Assembly (NCBI GenBank): GCA_964017155.1 | Contig: OZ024867.1 | Span: forward strand, 14,969,500-15,033,499 | Direction of reading: 5' to 3' | Source of the DNA: Oasisia sp. SBJ-2009 | Taxonomy: Eukaryota > Annelida > Polychaeta > Sabellida > Siboglinidae | Length of the DNA: 64,000 nt | Shown here: piece by piece, positions 1 through 12,900 of the stretch | Position numbering within the stretch: position 1 is the stretch's first letter | Layout: each line of letters starts with the position of its first letter | Made by a program: the position numbers and the translations under genes | The notes under the pieces: generated by a model | Told to the model about the DNA's origin: nothing | The model's database searches: none | What the model saw: the letters and a program-made list of their open reading frames with translations, nothing else

Positions 1-1836
1 AGACTCGGTGTGTAAGATTTGGTGTGTAAGACATGGTGTGTAAGACTTGGTGTGAAAGACTTGGTGTGTAAGACTTGATGTGTAAGACTTGGTGTGTAAG
101 ACTTGGTGTGTAAGACACGGTGTGTAATACTTGATGTGTAAGACTTGATGTGTAAGACTTGATGTGTAAGACTAGGTGTGTAAGACTTGATGTGTAAGAC
201 TTGGTGTGAAACACTTGATGTGTAAGACTTGATGTGTAAGACTTGATGTGTAAGACTTGGTGAGTAAGACTTGGTGTGTAAGACTTGGTGTGTAAGACAT
301 GGTGTGTTATACTTGATGTGTAAGATTTGATGTGTAAGACTAGGTGTGAAAGACATGGTGTGTAAGACTTGGTGTGTAAGACATGGTGTGTAAGACTTGG
401 TGTGTAAGACATGGTGTGTAAGACTTGGTGTGTAAGACATGGTGTGTAAGACATGGTGTGTAAGACTTGGTGTATAACACATGGTGTGTAAGACTTGGTG
501 TGTAAGACATGGTGTGTAGGACATGGTGTGTAGGACATGGTGTGTAAGACTTGGTGTGTAAAACTTGGTGTGTAAGACATGGTGTGTAAGACCTGGTGTG
601 TAAGACATGGTGTGTAAGACCTGGTGTGTAAGACATGGTGTGTAAGACTTGGTGTGTAAGACATGGTGTGTAAGACTTGGTGTGTAAGACATGGTGTGTA
701 AGACTTGGTGTGTAAGGTATGGTGTGTAATACTTGATGTGTAAGACCTGGTGTGTAAGACTTGGTGTGTAAGACATGGTGTGTAATACTTGATGTGTAAG
801 ACTTGATGTGTACGACATGGTGTGTAAGCCCTGGTGTGTAAGACATGGTGTGTAAGACCTGGTGTGTAAGACATGGTGTGTAAGACTTGGTGTGAAAGAC
901 TTGATGTGTAAGACTTGATGTGTACGACTTGGTGTGTAAGACTTGGTGTGTAAGACATGGTGTGTAAGACTTGGTGTGTAATACTTGATATGTAAGATTT
1001 GATGTGTAAGACATGGTGTGTAAGACATGGTGTGTAAGACTTGGTGTGTAAGACATGGTGTGTAAGACTTGGTGTGTAAGACTTGGTGTGAAAGACTTGA
1101 TGTGTAAGACATGGTGTGTAAGACTTGATGTGTAAGACTTGATGTGTAAGACTTGATGTGTATGACTTGGTGTGTAAGACTTGGTGTGTAAGACATGGTG
1201 TGTTATACTTGATGTGTAAGATTTGATGTGTAAGACATGGTGTGTAAGACATGGTGTGTAAGACTTGGTGTGTAAGACATGGTGTGTAAGACTTGGTGTG
1301 TAAGACATTGTGTGTAAGACTTGGTGTGTAAGACATGGTGTGTAAGACTTGGTGTGTAAGACTCGGTGTGTAAGACATGGTGTTTAAGACATGGTGTGTA
1401 AGACATGGTGTGTAAGACCTGGTGTGTAAGACATGGTGTGTAAGGCCTGGTGTGTAAGACTTGGTGTGTAAGACTTGATGTGTAAGACTTGATGTGTAAG
1501 ACTTGGTGTGTAAGACCAGGTGTGTAAGACTTGGTGTGTAAGACTTGTTGTGTACGACATGGTGTGTAAGACCTGGTGTGTAATACATGGTGTGTAAGAC
1601 CTGGTGTGTAAGACATGGTGTGTAAGATTTGATGTGTAAGACTTGATGAGTAAGACTTGATGTGTAAGACTTGGTGTGTAAGACTTGGTGTGTAAGACAT
1701 GGTGTGTAAGACTTGGTGTGTAAGACATGGTGTGCAAGACATGGTGTGTAAGACTTGGTGTGTAAGACATGGTGTGTAAGACTTGGTGTGTAAGACATGG
1801 TGTGTAATACTTGATATGTAAGATTTGATGTGTAAG
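1..1836 (+). repeat. Copy 1 of a long-distance direct repeat (partner 38011-39818)
   Basis: This segment matches 38011-39818. The shift is 38,010 bp for the first about 270 bases and 37,982 bp after that, because the partner has lost two units (28 bp) next to a GGTGAGTAAG unit. Shared rare variants include AAGGCCTGG (near 1443), an ACCAGG unit (near 1513) and GTGCAAG (near 1733). The match ends at TAAGATTTGATGTGTAAG (1836), exactly where the partner meets the inversion. Here the array continues normally, so this copy preserves the un-inverted state. Confidence 0.88.
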
Positions 1837-2196
1837 ACATGGTGTGTAAGACTTGGTGTGTAAGACATGGTGTGTAAGACTTGGTGTGTAAGACATGTTG
1901 TGTAAGACTTGGTGTGTAAGACATGGTGTGTAAGACTTGGTGTGAAAGACTTGGTGTGTAAGACTTGATGTGTAAGAGTTGGTGTGTAAGACTTGGTGTG
2001 TAAGACATGGTGTGTAATACTTGATGTGTAAGACTTGATGTGTAAGACTTGATGTGTAAGACTTGGTGTGTAAGACTTGATGTGTAAGACTTGGTGTGAA
2101 ACACTTGATGTGTAAGACTTGATGTGTAAGACTTGATGTGTAAGATTTGGTGAGTAAGACTTGGTGTGTAAGACTTGGTGTGTAAGACATGGTGTG

Positions 2197-2252
2197 TTAT
2201 ACTTGATGTGTAAGATTTGATGTGTAAGACAGGGTGTGAAAGACATGGTGTG
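2197..2252 (+). repeat. Recurrent 56-bp four-unit anchor module
   Basis: This is a representative copy of a fixed order of four variant units: TTATACTTGATGTG, TAAGATTTGATGTG, TAAGACAGGGTGTG, AAAGACATGGTGTG. The same order recurs dozens of times, for example starting at 3275, 5613, 6691 and 9239, and in reverse complement in domain B. Sub-types replace TTATAC by TTGTAC, or ACAGGG by ACTAGG or ACATGG. The TTA of TTATAC is the usual cause of stop codons on the C-rich strand, so most of the apparent reading frames end here. It is useful as a landmark for higher-order structure; no function is implied. Confidence 0.9.
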
Positions 2253-3092
2253 TAAGACTTGGTGTGTAAGACATGGTGTGTAAGACTTGGTGTGTAAGAC
2301 ATGGTGTGTAAGACTTGGTGTGTAAGACATGGTGTGTAAGACATGGTGTGTAAGACTTGGTGTGTAACACATGGTGTGTAAGACTTGGTGTGTAAGACAT
2401 GGTGTGTAGGACATGGTGTGTAGGACATGGTGTGTAAGACTTGGTGTGTAAAACTTGGTGTGTAAGACATGGTGTGTAAGACCTGGTGTGTAAGACATGG
2501 TGTGTAAGACCTGGTGTGTAAGACATGGTGTGTAAGACCTGGTGTGTAAGACATGGTGTGTAGGACATGGTGTGTAAGACTTGGTGTGTAAAACTTGGTG
2601 TGTAAGACATGGTGTGTAAGACCTGGTGTGTAAGACATGGTGTGTAAGACCTGGTGTGTAAGACATGGTGTGTAAGACTTGGTGTGTAAGACATGGTGTG
2701 TAAGACTTGGTGTGTAAGACATGGTGTGTAAGACTTGGTGTGTAAGATATGGTGTGTAATACTTGATATGTAAGACTTGGTGTGTAAGACATGGTGTGTA
2801 AGACTTGGTGTGTAAGACATGGTGTGTAAGACATGGTTTGTTGGACATGGTATATACGACATGGTGTGTAAGACTTGGTGTGTAAAACTTGGTGTGTAAG
2901 ACATGGTGTGTAAGACCTGGTGTGTAAGACATGGTGTGTACGACATGGTGTGTAAGACTTGGTGTGTAAGACTCGGTGTGTAAGACTTGGTGTGTAAGAC
3001 ATGGTGTGTAAGACTTGGTGTGAAAGACTTGGTGTGTAAGACTTGATGTGTAAGACTTGGTGTGTAAGACTTGGTGTGTAAGACATGGTGTG

Positions 3093-3329
3093 TAATACTT
3101 GATGTGTAAGACTTGATGTGTAAGACTTGATGTGTAAGACTTGGTGTGTAAGACTTGATGTGTAAGACTTGGTGTGAAACACTTGATGTGTAAGACTTGA
3201 TGTGTAAGACTTGATGTGTAAGACTTGGTGAGTAAGACTTGGTGTGTAAGACTTGGTGTGTAAGACATGGTGTGTTATACTTGATGTGTAAGATTTGATG
3301 TGTAAGACAGGGTGTGAAAGACATGGTGT
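3093..3329 (+). repeat. Recurrent 17-unit composite module (representative copy)
   Basis: This is an ordered series of about 17 variant units: TAATAC-TTGA, a run of ACTTGA units, ACTTGG/ACTTGA alternation, a GTGAAACAC unit, three ACTTGA units, GGTGAGTAAG, two ACTTGG units, ACATGG, then the 56-bp anchor module. The same series recurs near 2013, 5435, 6513, 9055, 48003 and 53713, among other places, with few changes. Distances between copies are always multiples of 14 but not equal. This is mosaic higher-order structure and not a regular higher-order repeat. Confidence 0.85.
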
Positions 3330-6300
3330 GTAAGACTTGGTGTGTAAGACATGGTGTGTAAGACTTGGTGTGTAAGACATGGTGTGTAAGACTTGGTGTG
3401 TAAGACATGGTGTGTAAGACATGGTGTGTAAGACTTGGTGTGTAACACATGGTGTGTAAGACTTGGTGTGTAAGACATGGTGTGTAGGACATGGTGTGTA
3501 GGACATGGTGTGTAAGACTTGGTGTGTAAAACTTGGTGTGTAAGACATGGTGTGTAAGACCTGGTGTGTAAGACATGGTGTGTAAGACCTGGTGTGTAAG
3601 ACATGGTGTGTAAGACTTGGTGTGTAAGACATGGTGTGTAAGACTTGGTGTGTAAGACATGGTGTGTAAGACTTGGTGTGTAAGATATGGTGTGTAATAC
3701 TTGGTGTGAAAGACTTGGTGTGTAAGACTTGATGTGTAAGACTTGGTGTGTAAGACTTGGTGTGTAAGACATGGTGTGTAATACTTGATGTGTAAGACTT
3801 GATGTGTAAGACTTGATGTGTAAGACTTGGTGTGTAAGACTTGATGTGTAAGACTTGGTGTGAAACACTTGATGTGTAAGACTTGATGTGTAAGACTTGG
3901 TGAGTAAGACTTGGTGTGTAAGACTTGGTGTGTAAGACATGGTGTGTTGTACTTGATGTGTAAGATTTGATGTGTAAGACAGGGTGTGAAAGACATGGTG
4001 TGTAAGACTTGGTGTGTAAGACATGGTGTGTAAGACTTGGTGTGTAAGACTTGGTGTGAAAGACTTGATGTGTAAGTCTTGATGTGTAGGACTTGATGTG
4101 TAAGACTTGGTGTGTAAGACTTGATGTGAAAGACTTGGTGTGAAAGACTTGATGTGTAAGACTTGATGTGTAAGACTTGATGTGTAAGACTTGGTGTGTA
4201 AGACTTGGTGTGTAAGACTTGGTGTGTAAGACATGGTGTGTAAGACTTGGTGTATAAGATATGGTGTGTAAGACATGGTGTGTAAGACTTGGTGTGTAAG
4301 ACATGGTGTGTAAGACTTGGTGTGTAAGACATGGTGTGTAATACTTGATATGTAAGATTTGATGTGTAAGACATGGTGTGTAAGACATGGTGTGTAAGAC
4401 TTGCTGTGTAAGACATGGTGTGTAAGACTTGGTGTGTAAGACATGGTGTGTAAGACTTGGTGTGTAAGACATGGTGTGTAAGACTTGGTGTGTAATACTT
4501 GATATGTAAGATTTGATGTGTAAGACATGGTGTGTAAGACATGGTGTGTAAGACTTGGTGTGTAAGACATGGTGTGTAAGACTTGGTGTGTAAGACATGG
4601 TGTGTAAGACTTGGTGTGTAAGACATGGTGTGTAAGACATGGTGTATAAGACCTGGTGTGTAACACATGGTGTGTAAGACTTGGTGTGTAAGACATGTTG
4701 TGTTGGACATGGTGTATACGACATGGTGTGTAAGACTTGGTGTGTAAAACTTGGTGTGTAAGACATGGTGTGTAAGACCTGGTGTGTAAGACATGGTGTG
4801 TACGATATGGTGTGTAAGACTTGGTGTGTAAGACTCGGTGTGTAAGACTTGGTGTGTAAGACATGGTGTGTAAGACTTGGTGTGAAAGACTTGGTGTGTA
4901 AGACATGGTGTGTAATACTTGATGTGTAAGACTTGATGTGTAAGACTTGATGTGTAAGACTTGATGTGTAAGACTTGATGTGTAAGACTTGATGTGTAAG
5001 ACATGGTGTGTAAGACTTGGTGTGTAAGATATGGTGTGTAATACTTGATATGTAAGACTTGGTGTGTAAGACATGGTGCGTAAGACTTGGTGTGTAAGAC
5101 ATGGTGTGTAAGACATGGTGTGTAAGACTTGGTGTGTAACACATGGTGTGTAAGACTTGGTGTGTAAGACATGGTGTGTAGGACATGGTGTGTAGGACAT
5201 GGTGTGTAAGACTTGGTGTGTAAGACTTGGTGTGTAAGACATGGTGTGTTATACTTGATGTGTAAGATTTGATGTGTAAGACAGGGTGTGAAAGACATGG
5301 TGTGTAAGACTTGGTGTGTAAGACATGGTGTGTAAGACTTGGTGTGTAAGACATGGTGTGTAATACTTGGTGTGTAAGACTTGATGTGTAAGACTTGGTG
5401 TTTAAGACTTGGTGTGTAAGACATGGTGTGTAATACTTGATGTGTAAGACTTGATGTGTAAGACTTGATGTGTAAGACTTGGTGTGTAAGACTTGATGTG
5501 TAAGACTTGGTGTGAAACACTTGATGTGTAAGACTTGATGTGTAAGACTTGATGTGTAAGATTTGGTGAGTAAGACTTGGTGTGTAAGACTTGGTGTGTA
5601 AGACATGGTGTGTTATACTTGATGTGTAAGATTTGATGTGTAAGACAGGGTGTGAAAGACATGGTGTGTAAGACTTGGTGTGTAAGACATGGTGTGTAAG
5701 ACTTGGTGTGTAAGACATGGTGTGTAAGACTTGGTGTGTAAGACATGGTGTGTAAGACATGGTGTGTAAGACTTGGTGTGTAACACATGGTGTGTAAGAC
5801 TTGGTGTGTAAGACATGGTGTGTAGGACATGGTGTGTAGGACATGGTGTGTAAGACTTGGTGTGTAAAACTTGGTGTGTAAGACATGGTGTGTAAGACCT
5901 GGTGTGTAAGACATGGTGTGTAAGACCTGGTGTGTAAGACATGGTGTGTAAGACCTGGTGTGTAAGACATGGTGTGTAGGACATGGTGTGTAAGACTTGG
6001 TGTGTAAAACTTGGTGTGTAAGACATGGTGTGTAAGACCTGGTGTGTAAGACATGGTGTGTAAGACCTGGTGTGTAAGACATGGTGTGTAAGACTTGGTG
6101 TGTAAGACATGGTGTGTAAGACTTGGTGTGTAAGACATGGTGTGTAAGACTTGGTGTGTAAGATATGGTGTGTAATACTTGATATGTAAGACTTGGTGTG
6201 TAAGACATGGTGTGTAAGACTTGGTGTGTAAGACATGGTGTGTAAGACATGGTTTGTTGGACATGGTATATACGACATGGTGTGTAAGACTTGGTGTGTA

Positions 6301-6988
6301 AAACTTGGTGTGTAAGACATGGTGTGTAAGACCTGGTGTGTAAGACATGGTGTGTACGACATGGTGTGTAAGACTTGGTGTGTAAGACTCGGTGTGTAAG
6401 ACTTGGTGTGTAAGACATGGTGTGTAAGACTTGGTGTGAAAGACTTGGTGTGTAAGACTTGATGTGTAAGACTTGGTGTGTAAGACTTGGTGTGTAAGAC
6501 ATGGTGTGTAATACTTGATGTGTAAGACTTGATGTGTAAGACTTGATGTGTAAGACTTGGTGTGTAAGACTTGATGTGTAAGACTTGGTGTGAAACACTT
6601 GATGTGTAAGACTTGATGTGTAAGACTTGATGTGTAAGACTTGGTGAGTAAGACTTGGTGTGTAAGACTTGGTGTGTAAGACATGGTGTGTTATACTTGA
6701 TGTGTAAGATTTGATGTGTAAGACAGGGTGTGAAAGACATGGTGTGTAAGACTTGGTGTGTAAGACATGGTGTGTAAGACTTGGTGTGTAAGACATGGTG
6801 TGTAAGACTTGGTGTGTAAGACATGGTGTGTAAGACATGGTGTGTAAGACTTGGTGTGTAACACATGGTGTGTAAGACTTGGTGTGTAAGACATGGTGTG
6901 TAGGACATGGTGTGTAGGACATGGTGTGTAAGACTTGGTGTGTAAAACTTGGTGTGTAAGACATGGTGTGTAAGACCTGGTGTGTAAG

Positions 6989-9900
6989 ACATGGTGTGTA
7001 AGACCTGGTGTGTAAGACATGGTGTGTAAGACTTGGTGTGTAAGACATGGTGTGTAAGACTTGGTGTGTAAGACATGGTGTGTAAGACTTGGTGTGTAAG
7101 ATATGGTGTGTAATACTTGGTGTGAAAGACTTGGTGTGTAAGACTTGATGTGTAAGACTTGGTGTGTAAGACTTGGTGTGTAAGACATGGTGTGTAATAC
7201 TTGATGTGTAAGACTTGATGTGTAAGACTTGATGTGTAAGACTTGGTGTGTAAGACTTGATGTGTAAGACTTGGTGTGAAACACTTGATGTGTAAGACTT
7301 GATGTGTAAGACTTGGTGAGTAAGACTTGGTGTGTAAGACTTGGTGTGTAAGACATGGTGTGTTGTACTTGATGTGTAAGATTTGATGTGTAAGACAGGG
7401 TGTGAAAGACATGGTGTGTAAGACTTGGTGTGTAAGACATGGTGTGTAAGACTTGGTGTGTAAGACATGGTGTGTAATACTTGATGTGTAAGACTTGATG
7501 TGTACGACATGGTGTGTAAGCCCTGGTGAGTAAGACATGGTGTGTAAGACCTGGTGTGTAAGACATGGTGTGTAAGACTTGGTGTGACAGACTTGATGTG
7601 TAAGACTTGATGTGTACGACTTGGTGTGTAAAACTTGGTGTGTAAGACATGGTGTGTAAGACTTGGTGTGTAAGACTTGGTGTGAAAGACTTGATGTGTA
7701 AGTCTTGATGTGTAGGACTTGATGTGTAAGACTTGGTGTGTAAGACTTGATGTGAAAGACTTGGTGTGAAAGACTTGATGTGTAAGACTTGATGTGTAAG
7801 ACTTGATGTGTAAGACTTGGTGTGTAAGACTTGGTGTGTAAGACTTGGTGTGTAAGACATGGTGTGTAAGACTTGGTGTATAAGATATGGTGTGTAAGAC
7901 ATGGTGTGTAAGACTTGGTGTGTAAGACATGGTGTGTAAGACTTGGTGTGTAAGACATGGTGTGTAATACTTGATATGTAAGATTTGATGTGTAAGACAT
8001 GGTGTGTAAGACATGGTGTGTAAGACTTGCTGTGTAAGACATGGTGTGTAAGACTTGGTGTGTAAGACATGGTGTGTAAGACTTGGTGTGTAAGACATGG
8101 TGTGTAAGACTTGGTGTGTAATACTTGATATGTAAGATTTGATGTGTAAGACATGGTGTGTAAGACATGGTGTGTAAGACTTGGTGTGTGAGACATGGTG
8201 TGTAAGACTTGGTGTGTAAGACATGGTGTGTAAGACTTGGTGTGTAAGACATGGTGTGTAAGACATGGTGTATAAGACCTGGTGTGTAACACATGGTGTG
8301 TAAGACTTGGTGTGTAAGACATGTTGTGTTGGACATGGTGTATACGACATGGTGTGTAAGACTTGGTGTGTAAAACTTGGTGTGTAAGACATGGTGTGTA
8401 AGACCTGGTGTGTAAGACATGGTGTGTACGATATGGTGTGTAAGACTTGGTGTGTAAGACTCGGTGTGTAAGACTTGGTGTGTAAGACATGGTGTGTAAG
8501 ACTTGGTGTGAAAGACTTGGTGTGTAAGACATGGTGTGTAATACTTGATGTGTAAGACTTGATGTGTAAGACTTGATGTGTAAGACTTGATGTGTAAGAC
8601 TTGATGTGTAAGACTTGATGTGTAAGACATGGTGTGTAAGACTTGGTGTGTAAGATATGGTGTGTAATACTTGATATGTAAGACTTGGTGTGTAAGACAT
8701 GGTGCGTAAGACTTGGTGTGTAAGACATGGTGTGTAAGACATGGTGTGTAAGACTTGGTGTGTAACACATGGTGTGTAAGACTTGGTGTGTAAGACATGG
8801 TGTGTAGGACATGGTGTGTAGGACATGGTGTGTAAGACTTGGTGTGTAAGACTTGGTGTGTAAGACATGGTGTGTTATACTTGATGTGTAAGATTTGATG
8901 TGTAAGACAGGGTGTGAAAGACATGGTGTGTAAGACTTCGTGTGTAAGACATGGTGTGTAAGACTTGGTGTGTAAGACATGGTGTGTAATACTTGGTGTG
9001 TAAGACTTGATGTGTAAGACTTGGTGTTTAAGACTTGGTGTGTAAGACATGGTGTGTAATACTTGATGTGTAAGACTTGATGTGTAAGACTTGATGTGTA
9101 AGACTTGGTGTGTAAGACTTGATGTGTAAGACTTGGTGTGAAACACTTGATGTGTAAGACTTGATGTGTAAGACTTGATGTGTAAGACTTGGTGAGTAAG
9201 ACTTGGTGTGTAAGACTTGGTGTGTAAGACATGGTGTGTTATACTTGATGTGTAAGATTTGATGTGTAAGACAGGGTGTGAAAGACATGGTGTGTAAGAC
9301 TTGGAGTGTAAGACATGGTGTGTAAGACTTGGTGTGTAACACATGGTGTGTAAGACTTGGTGTGTAAGACATGGTGTGTAGGACATGGTGTGTAGGACAT
9401 GGTGTGTAAGACTTGGTGTGTAAAACTTGGTGTGTAAGACATGGTGTGTAAGACCTGGTGTGTAAGACATGGTGTGTAAGACCTGGTGTGTAAGACGTGG
9501 TGTATAAGACTTGGTGTGTAAGACATGGTGTGTAAGACTTGGTGTGTAAGACATGGTGTGTAAGACTTGGTGTGTAAGATATGGTGTGTAATACTTGATA
9601 TGTAAGACTTGGTGTGTAAGACATGGTGTGTAAGACTTGGTGTGTAAGACATGGTGTGTAAGACTTGGTGTGTAAGATATGGTGTGTAATACTTGATATG
9701 TAAGACTTGGTGTGTAAGACATGGTGTGTAAGACTTGATGTGTAAGACTTGGTGTGAAACACTTGATGTGTAAGACTTGATGTGTAAGACTTGATGTGTA
9801 AGACTTGGTGAGTAAGACTTGGTGTGTAAGACTTGGTGTGTAAGACATGGTGTATTATACTTGATGTGTAAGATTTGATGTGTAAGACAGGGTGTGAAAG

Positions 9901-12900
9901 ACATGGTGTGTAAGACTTGGTGTGTAAGACATGGTGTGTAAGACTTGGTGTGTAAGACATGGTGTGTAAGACTTGGTGTGTAAGACATGGTGTGTAAGAC
10001 ATGGTGTGTAGGATATGGTGTGTAGGACATGGTGTGTAAGACTTGGTGTGTAAGACATGGTGTGTAACACTTGGTGTGTAAGACATGGTGTGTAAGACTT
10101 GGTGTGTAAGATATGGTGTGTAATACTTGATATGTAAGACTTGGTGTGTAAGACATGGTGTGTAAGACTTGGTGTGTAAGACATGGTGTGTAAGACATGG
10201 TGTGTATGACCTGGTGTGTAAGACATGGTGTGTAAGACCTGGTGTGTAAGACATGGTGTGTAAGACTTGGTGTGTAAGACATGGTGTGTAACACTTGGTG
10301 TGTAAGACATGGTGTGTAAGACTTGGTGTGTAAGATATGGTGTGTAATACTTGATATGTAAGACTTGGTGTGTAAGACATGGTGTGTAAGACTTGGTGTG
10401 TAGGACATGGTGTGTAAGACATGGTGTATAAGACCTGGTGTTTAACACATGGTGTGTAAGACTTGGTGTGTAAGACATGGTGTGTTGGACATGGTGTATA
10501 CGACATGGTGTGTAAGACTTAGTGTGTAAAACTTGGTGTGTAAGACATGGTGTGTAAGACCTGGTGTGTAAGACATGGTGTGTACGACATGGTGTGTAAG
10601 ACTTGGTGTGTAAGACTCGGTGTGTAAGATTTGGTGTGTAAGACATGGTGTGTAAGACTTGGTGTGAAAGACTTGGTGTGTAAGACTTGATGTGTAAGAC
10701 TTGGTGTGTAAGACTTGGTGTGTAAGACACGGTGTGTAATACTTGATGTGTAAGACTTGATGTGTAAGACTTGATGTGTAAGACTAGGTGTGTAAGACTT
10801 GATGTGTAAGATTTGGTGTGAAACACTTGATGTGTAAGACTTGATGTGTAAGACTTGATGTGTAAGACTTGGTGAGTAAGACTTGGTGTGTAAGACTTGG
10901 TGTGTAAGACATGGTGTGTTATACTTGATGTGTAAGATTTGATGTGTAAGACTAGGTGTGAAAGACATGGTGTGTAAGACTTGGTGTGTAAGACATGGTG
11001 TGTAAGACTTGGTGTGTAAGACATGGTGTGTAAGACTTGGTGTGTAAGACATGGTGTGTAAGACATGGTGTGTAAGACTTGGTGTATAACACATGGTGTG
11101 TAAGACTTGGTTTGTAAGACATGGTGTGTAGGACATGGTGTGTAGGACATGGTGTGTAAGACTTGGTGTGTAAAACTTGGTGTGTAAGACATGGTGTGTA
11201 AGACCTGGTGTGTAAGACATGGTGTGTAAGACCTGGTGTGTAAGACATGGTGTGTAAGACTTGGTGTGTAAGACATGGTGTGTAAGACTTGGTGTGTAAG
11301 ACATGGTGTGTAAGACTTGGTGTGTAAGATATGGTGTGTAATACTTGATGTGTAAGACCTGGTGTGTAAGACTTGGTGTGTAAGACATGGTGTGTAATAC
11401 TTGATGTGTAAGACTTGATGTGTACGACATGGTGTGTAAGCCCTGGTGTGTAAGACATGGTGTGTAAGACCTGGTGTGTAAGACATGGTGTGTAAGACTT
11501 GGTGTGAAAGACTTGATGTGTAAGACTTGATGTGTACGACTTGGTGTGTAAGACTTGGTGTGTAAGACATGGTGTGTAAGACATGGTGTGTAAGACCTGG
11601 TGTGTAAGACATGGTGTGTAAGACTTGGTGTGTAAGACATGGTGTGTAAGACTTGGTGTGTAAGACATGGTGTGTAAGACTTGGTGTGTAAGATATGGTG
11701 TGTAATACTTGGTGTGAAAGACTTGGTGTGTAAGACTTGATGTGTAAGACTTGGTGTGTAAGACTTGGTGTGTAAGACATGGTGTGTAATACTTGATGTG
11801 TAAGACTTGATGTGTAAGACTTGATGTGTAAGACTTGGTGTGTAAGACTTGATGTGTAAGACTTGGTGTGAAACACTTGATGTGTAAGACTTGATGTGTA
11901 AGACTTGGTGAGTAAGACTTGGTGTGTAAGACTTGGTGTGTAAGACATGGTGTGTTGTACTTGATGTGTAAGATTTGATGTGTAAGACAGGGTGTGAAAG
12001 ACATGGTGTGTAAGACTTGGTGTGTAAGACATGGTGTGTAAGACTTGGTGTGTAAGACATGGTGTGTAATACTTGATGTGTAAGACTTGATGTGTACGAC
12101 ATGGTGTGTAAGCCCTGGTGAGTAAGACATGGTGTGTAAGACCTGGTGTGTAAGACATGGTGTGTAAGACTTGGTGTGACAGACTTGATGTGTAAGACTT
12201 GATGTGTACGACTTGGTGTGTAAAACTTGGTGTGTAAGACATGGTGTGTAAGACTTGGTGTGTAAGACTTGGTGTGAAAGACTTGATGTGTAAGTCTTGA
12301 TGTGTAGGACTTGATGTGTAAGACTTGGTGTGTAAGACTTGATGTGAAAGACTTGGTGTGAAAGACTTGATGTGTAAGACTTGATGTGTAAGACTTGATG
12401 TGTAAGACTTGGTGTGTAAGACTTGGTGTGTAAGACTTGGTGTGTAAGACATGGTGTGTAAGACTTGGTGTATAAGATATGGTGTGTAAGACATGGTGTG
12501 TAAGACTTGGTGTGTAAGACATGGTGTGTAAGACTTGGTGTGTAAGACATGGTGTGTAATACTTGATATGTAAGATTTGATGTGTAAGACATGGTGTGTA
12601 AGACATGGTGTGTAAGACTTGCTGTGTAAGACATGGTGTGTAAGACTTGGTGTGTAAGACATGGTGTGTAAGACTTGGTGTGTAAGACATGGTGTGTAAG
12701 ACTTGGTGTGTAATACTTGATATGTAAGATTTGATGTGTAAGACATGGTGTGTAAGACATGGTGTGTAAGACTTGGTGTGTGAGACATGGTGTGTAAGAC
12801 TTGGTGTGTAAGACATGGTGTGTAAGACTTGGTGTGTAAGACATGGTGTGTAAGACATGGTGTATAAGACCTGGTGTGTAACACATGGTGTGTAAGACTT

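Larger units (their letters stand above)
1986..9027 (+). repeat. Tandem duplication of 3,416 bp, second copy 3,626 bp
   Basis: Copy 1 is 1986-5401 (244 units) and copy 2 is 5402-9027 (259 units); a further partial copy starts at 9028. Landmarks shift by 3,416 bp in the first part (2197 to 5613, 3275 to 6691). They shift by 3,626 bp in the second part (GCTGTG marker 4399 to 8025, GTTTAAG junction unit 5402 to 9028). The difference is a 210-bp insertion of 15 units at about 7461-7670 in copy 2, carrying TACGAC, AGCCCTGGTGAG and GTGACAGAC variants. The left boundary, near 1986, is where the copy 1 flank stops matching. Confidence 0.85.
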
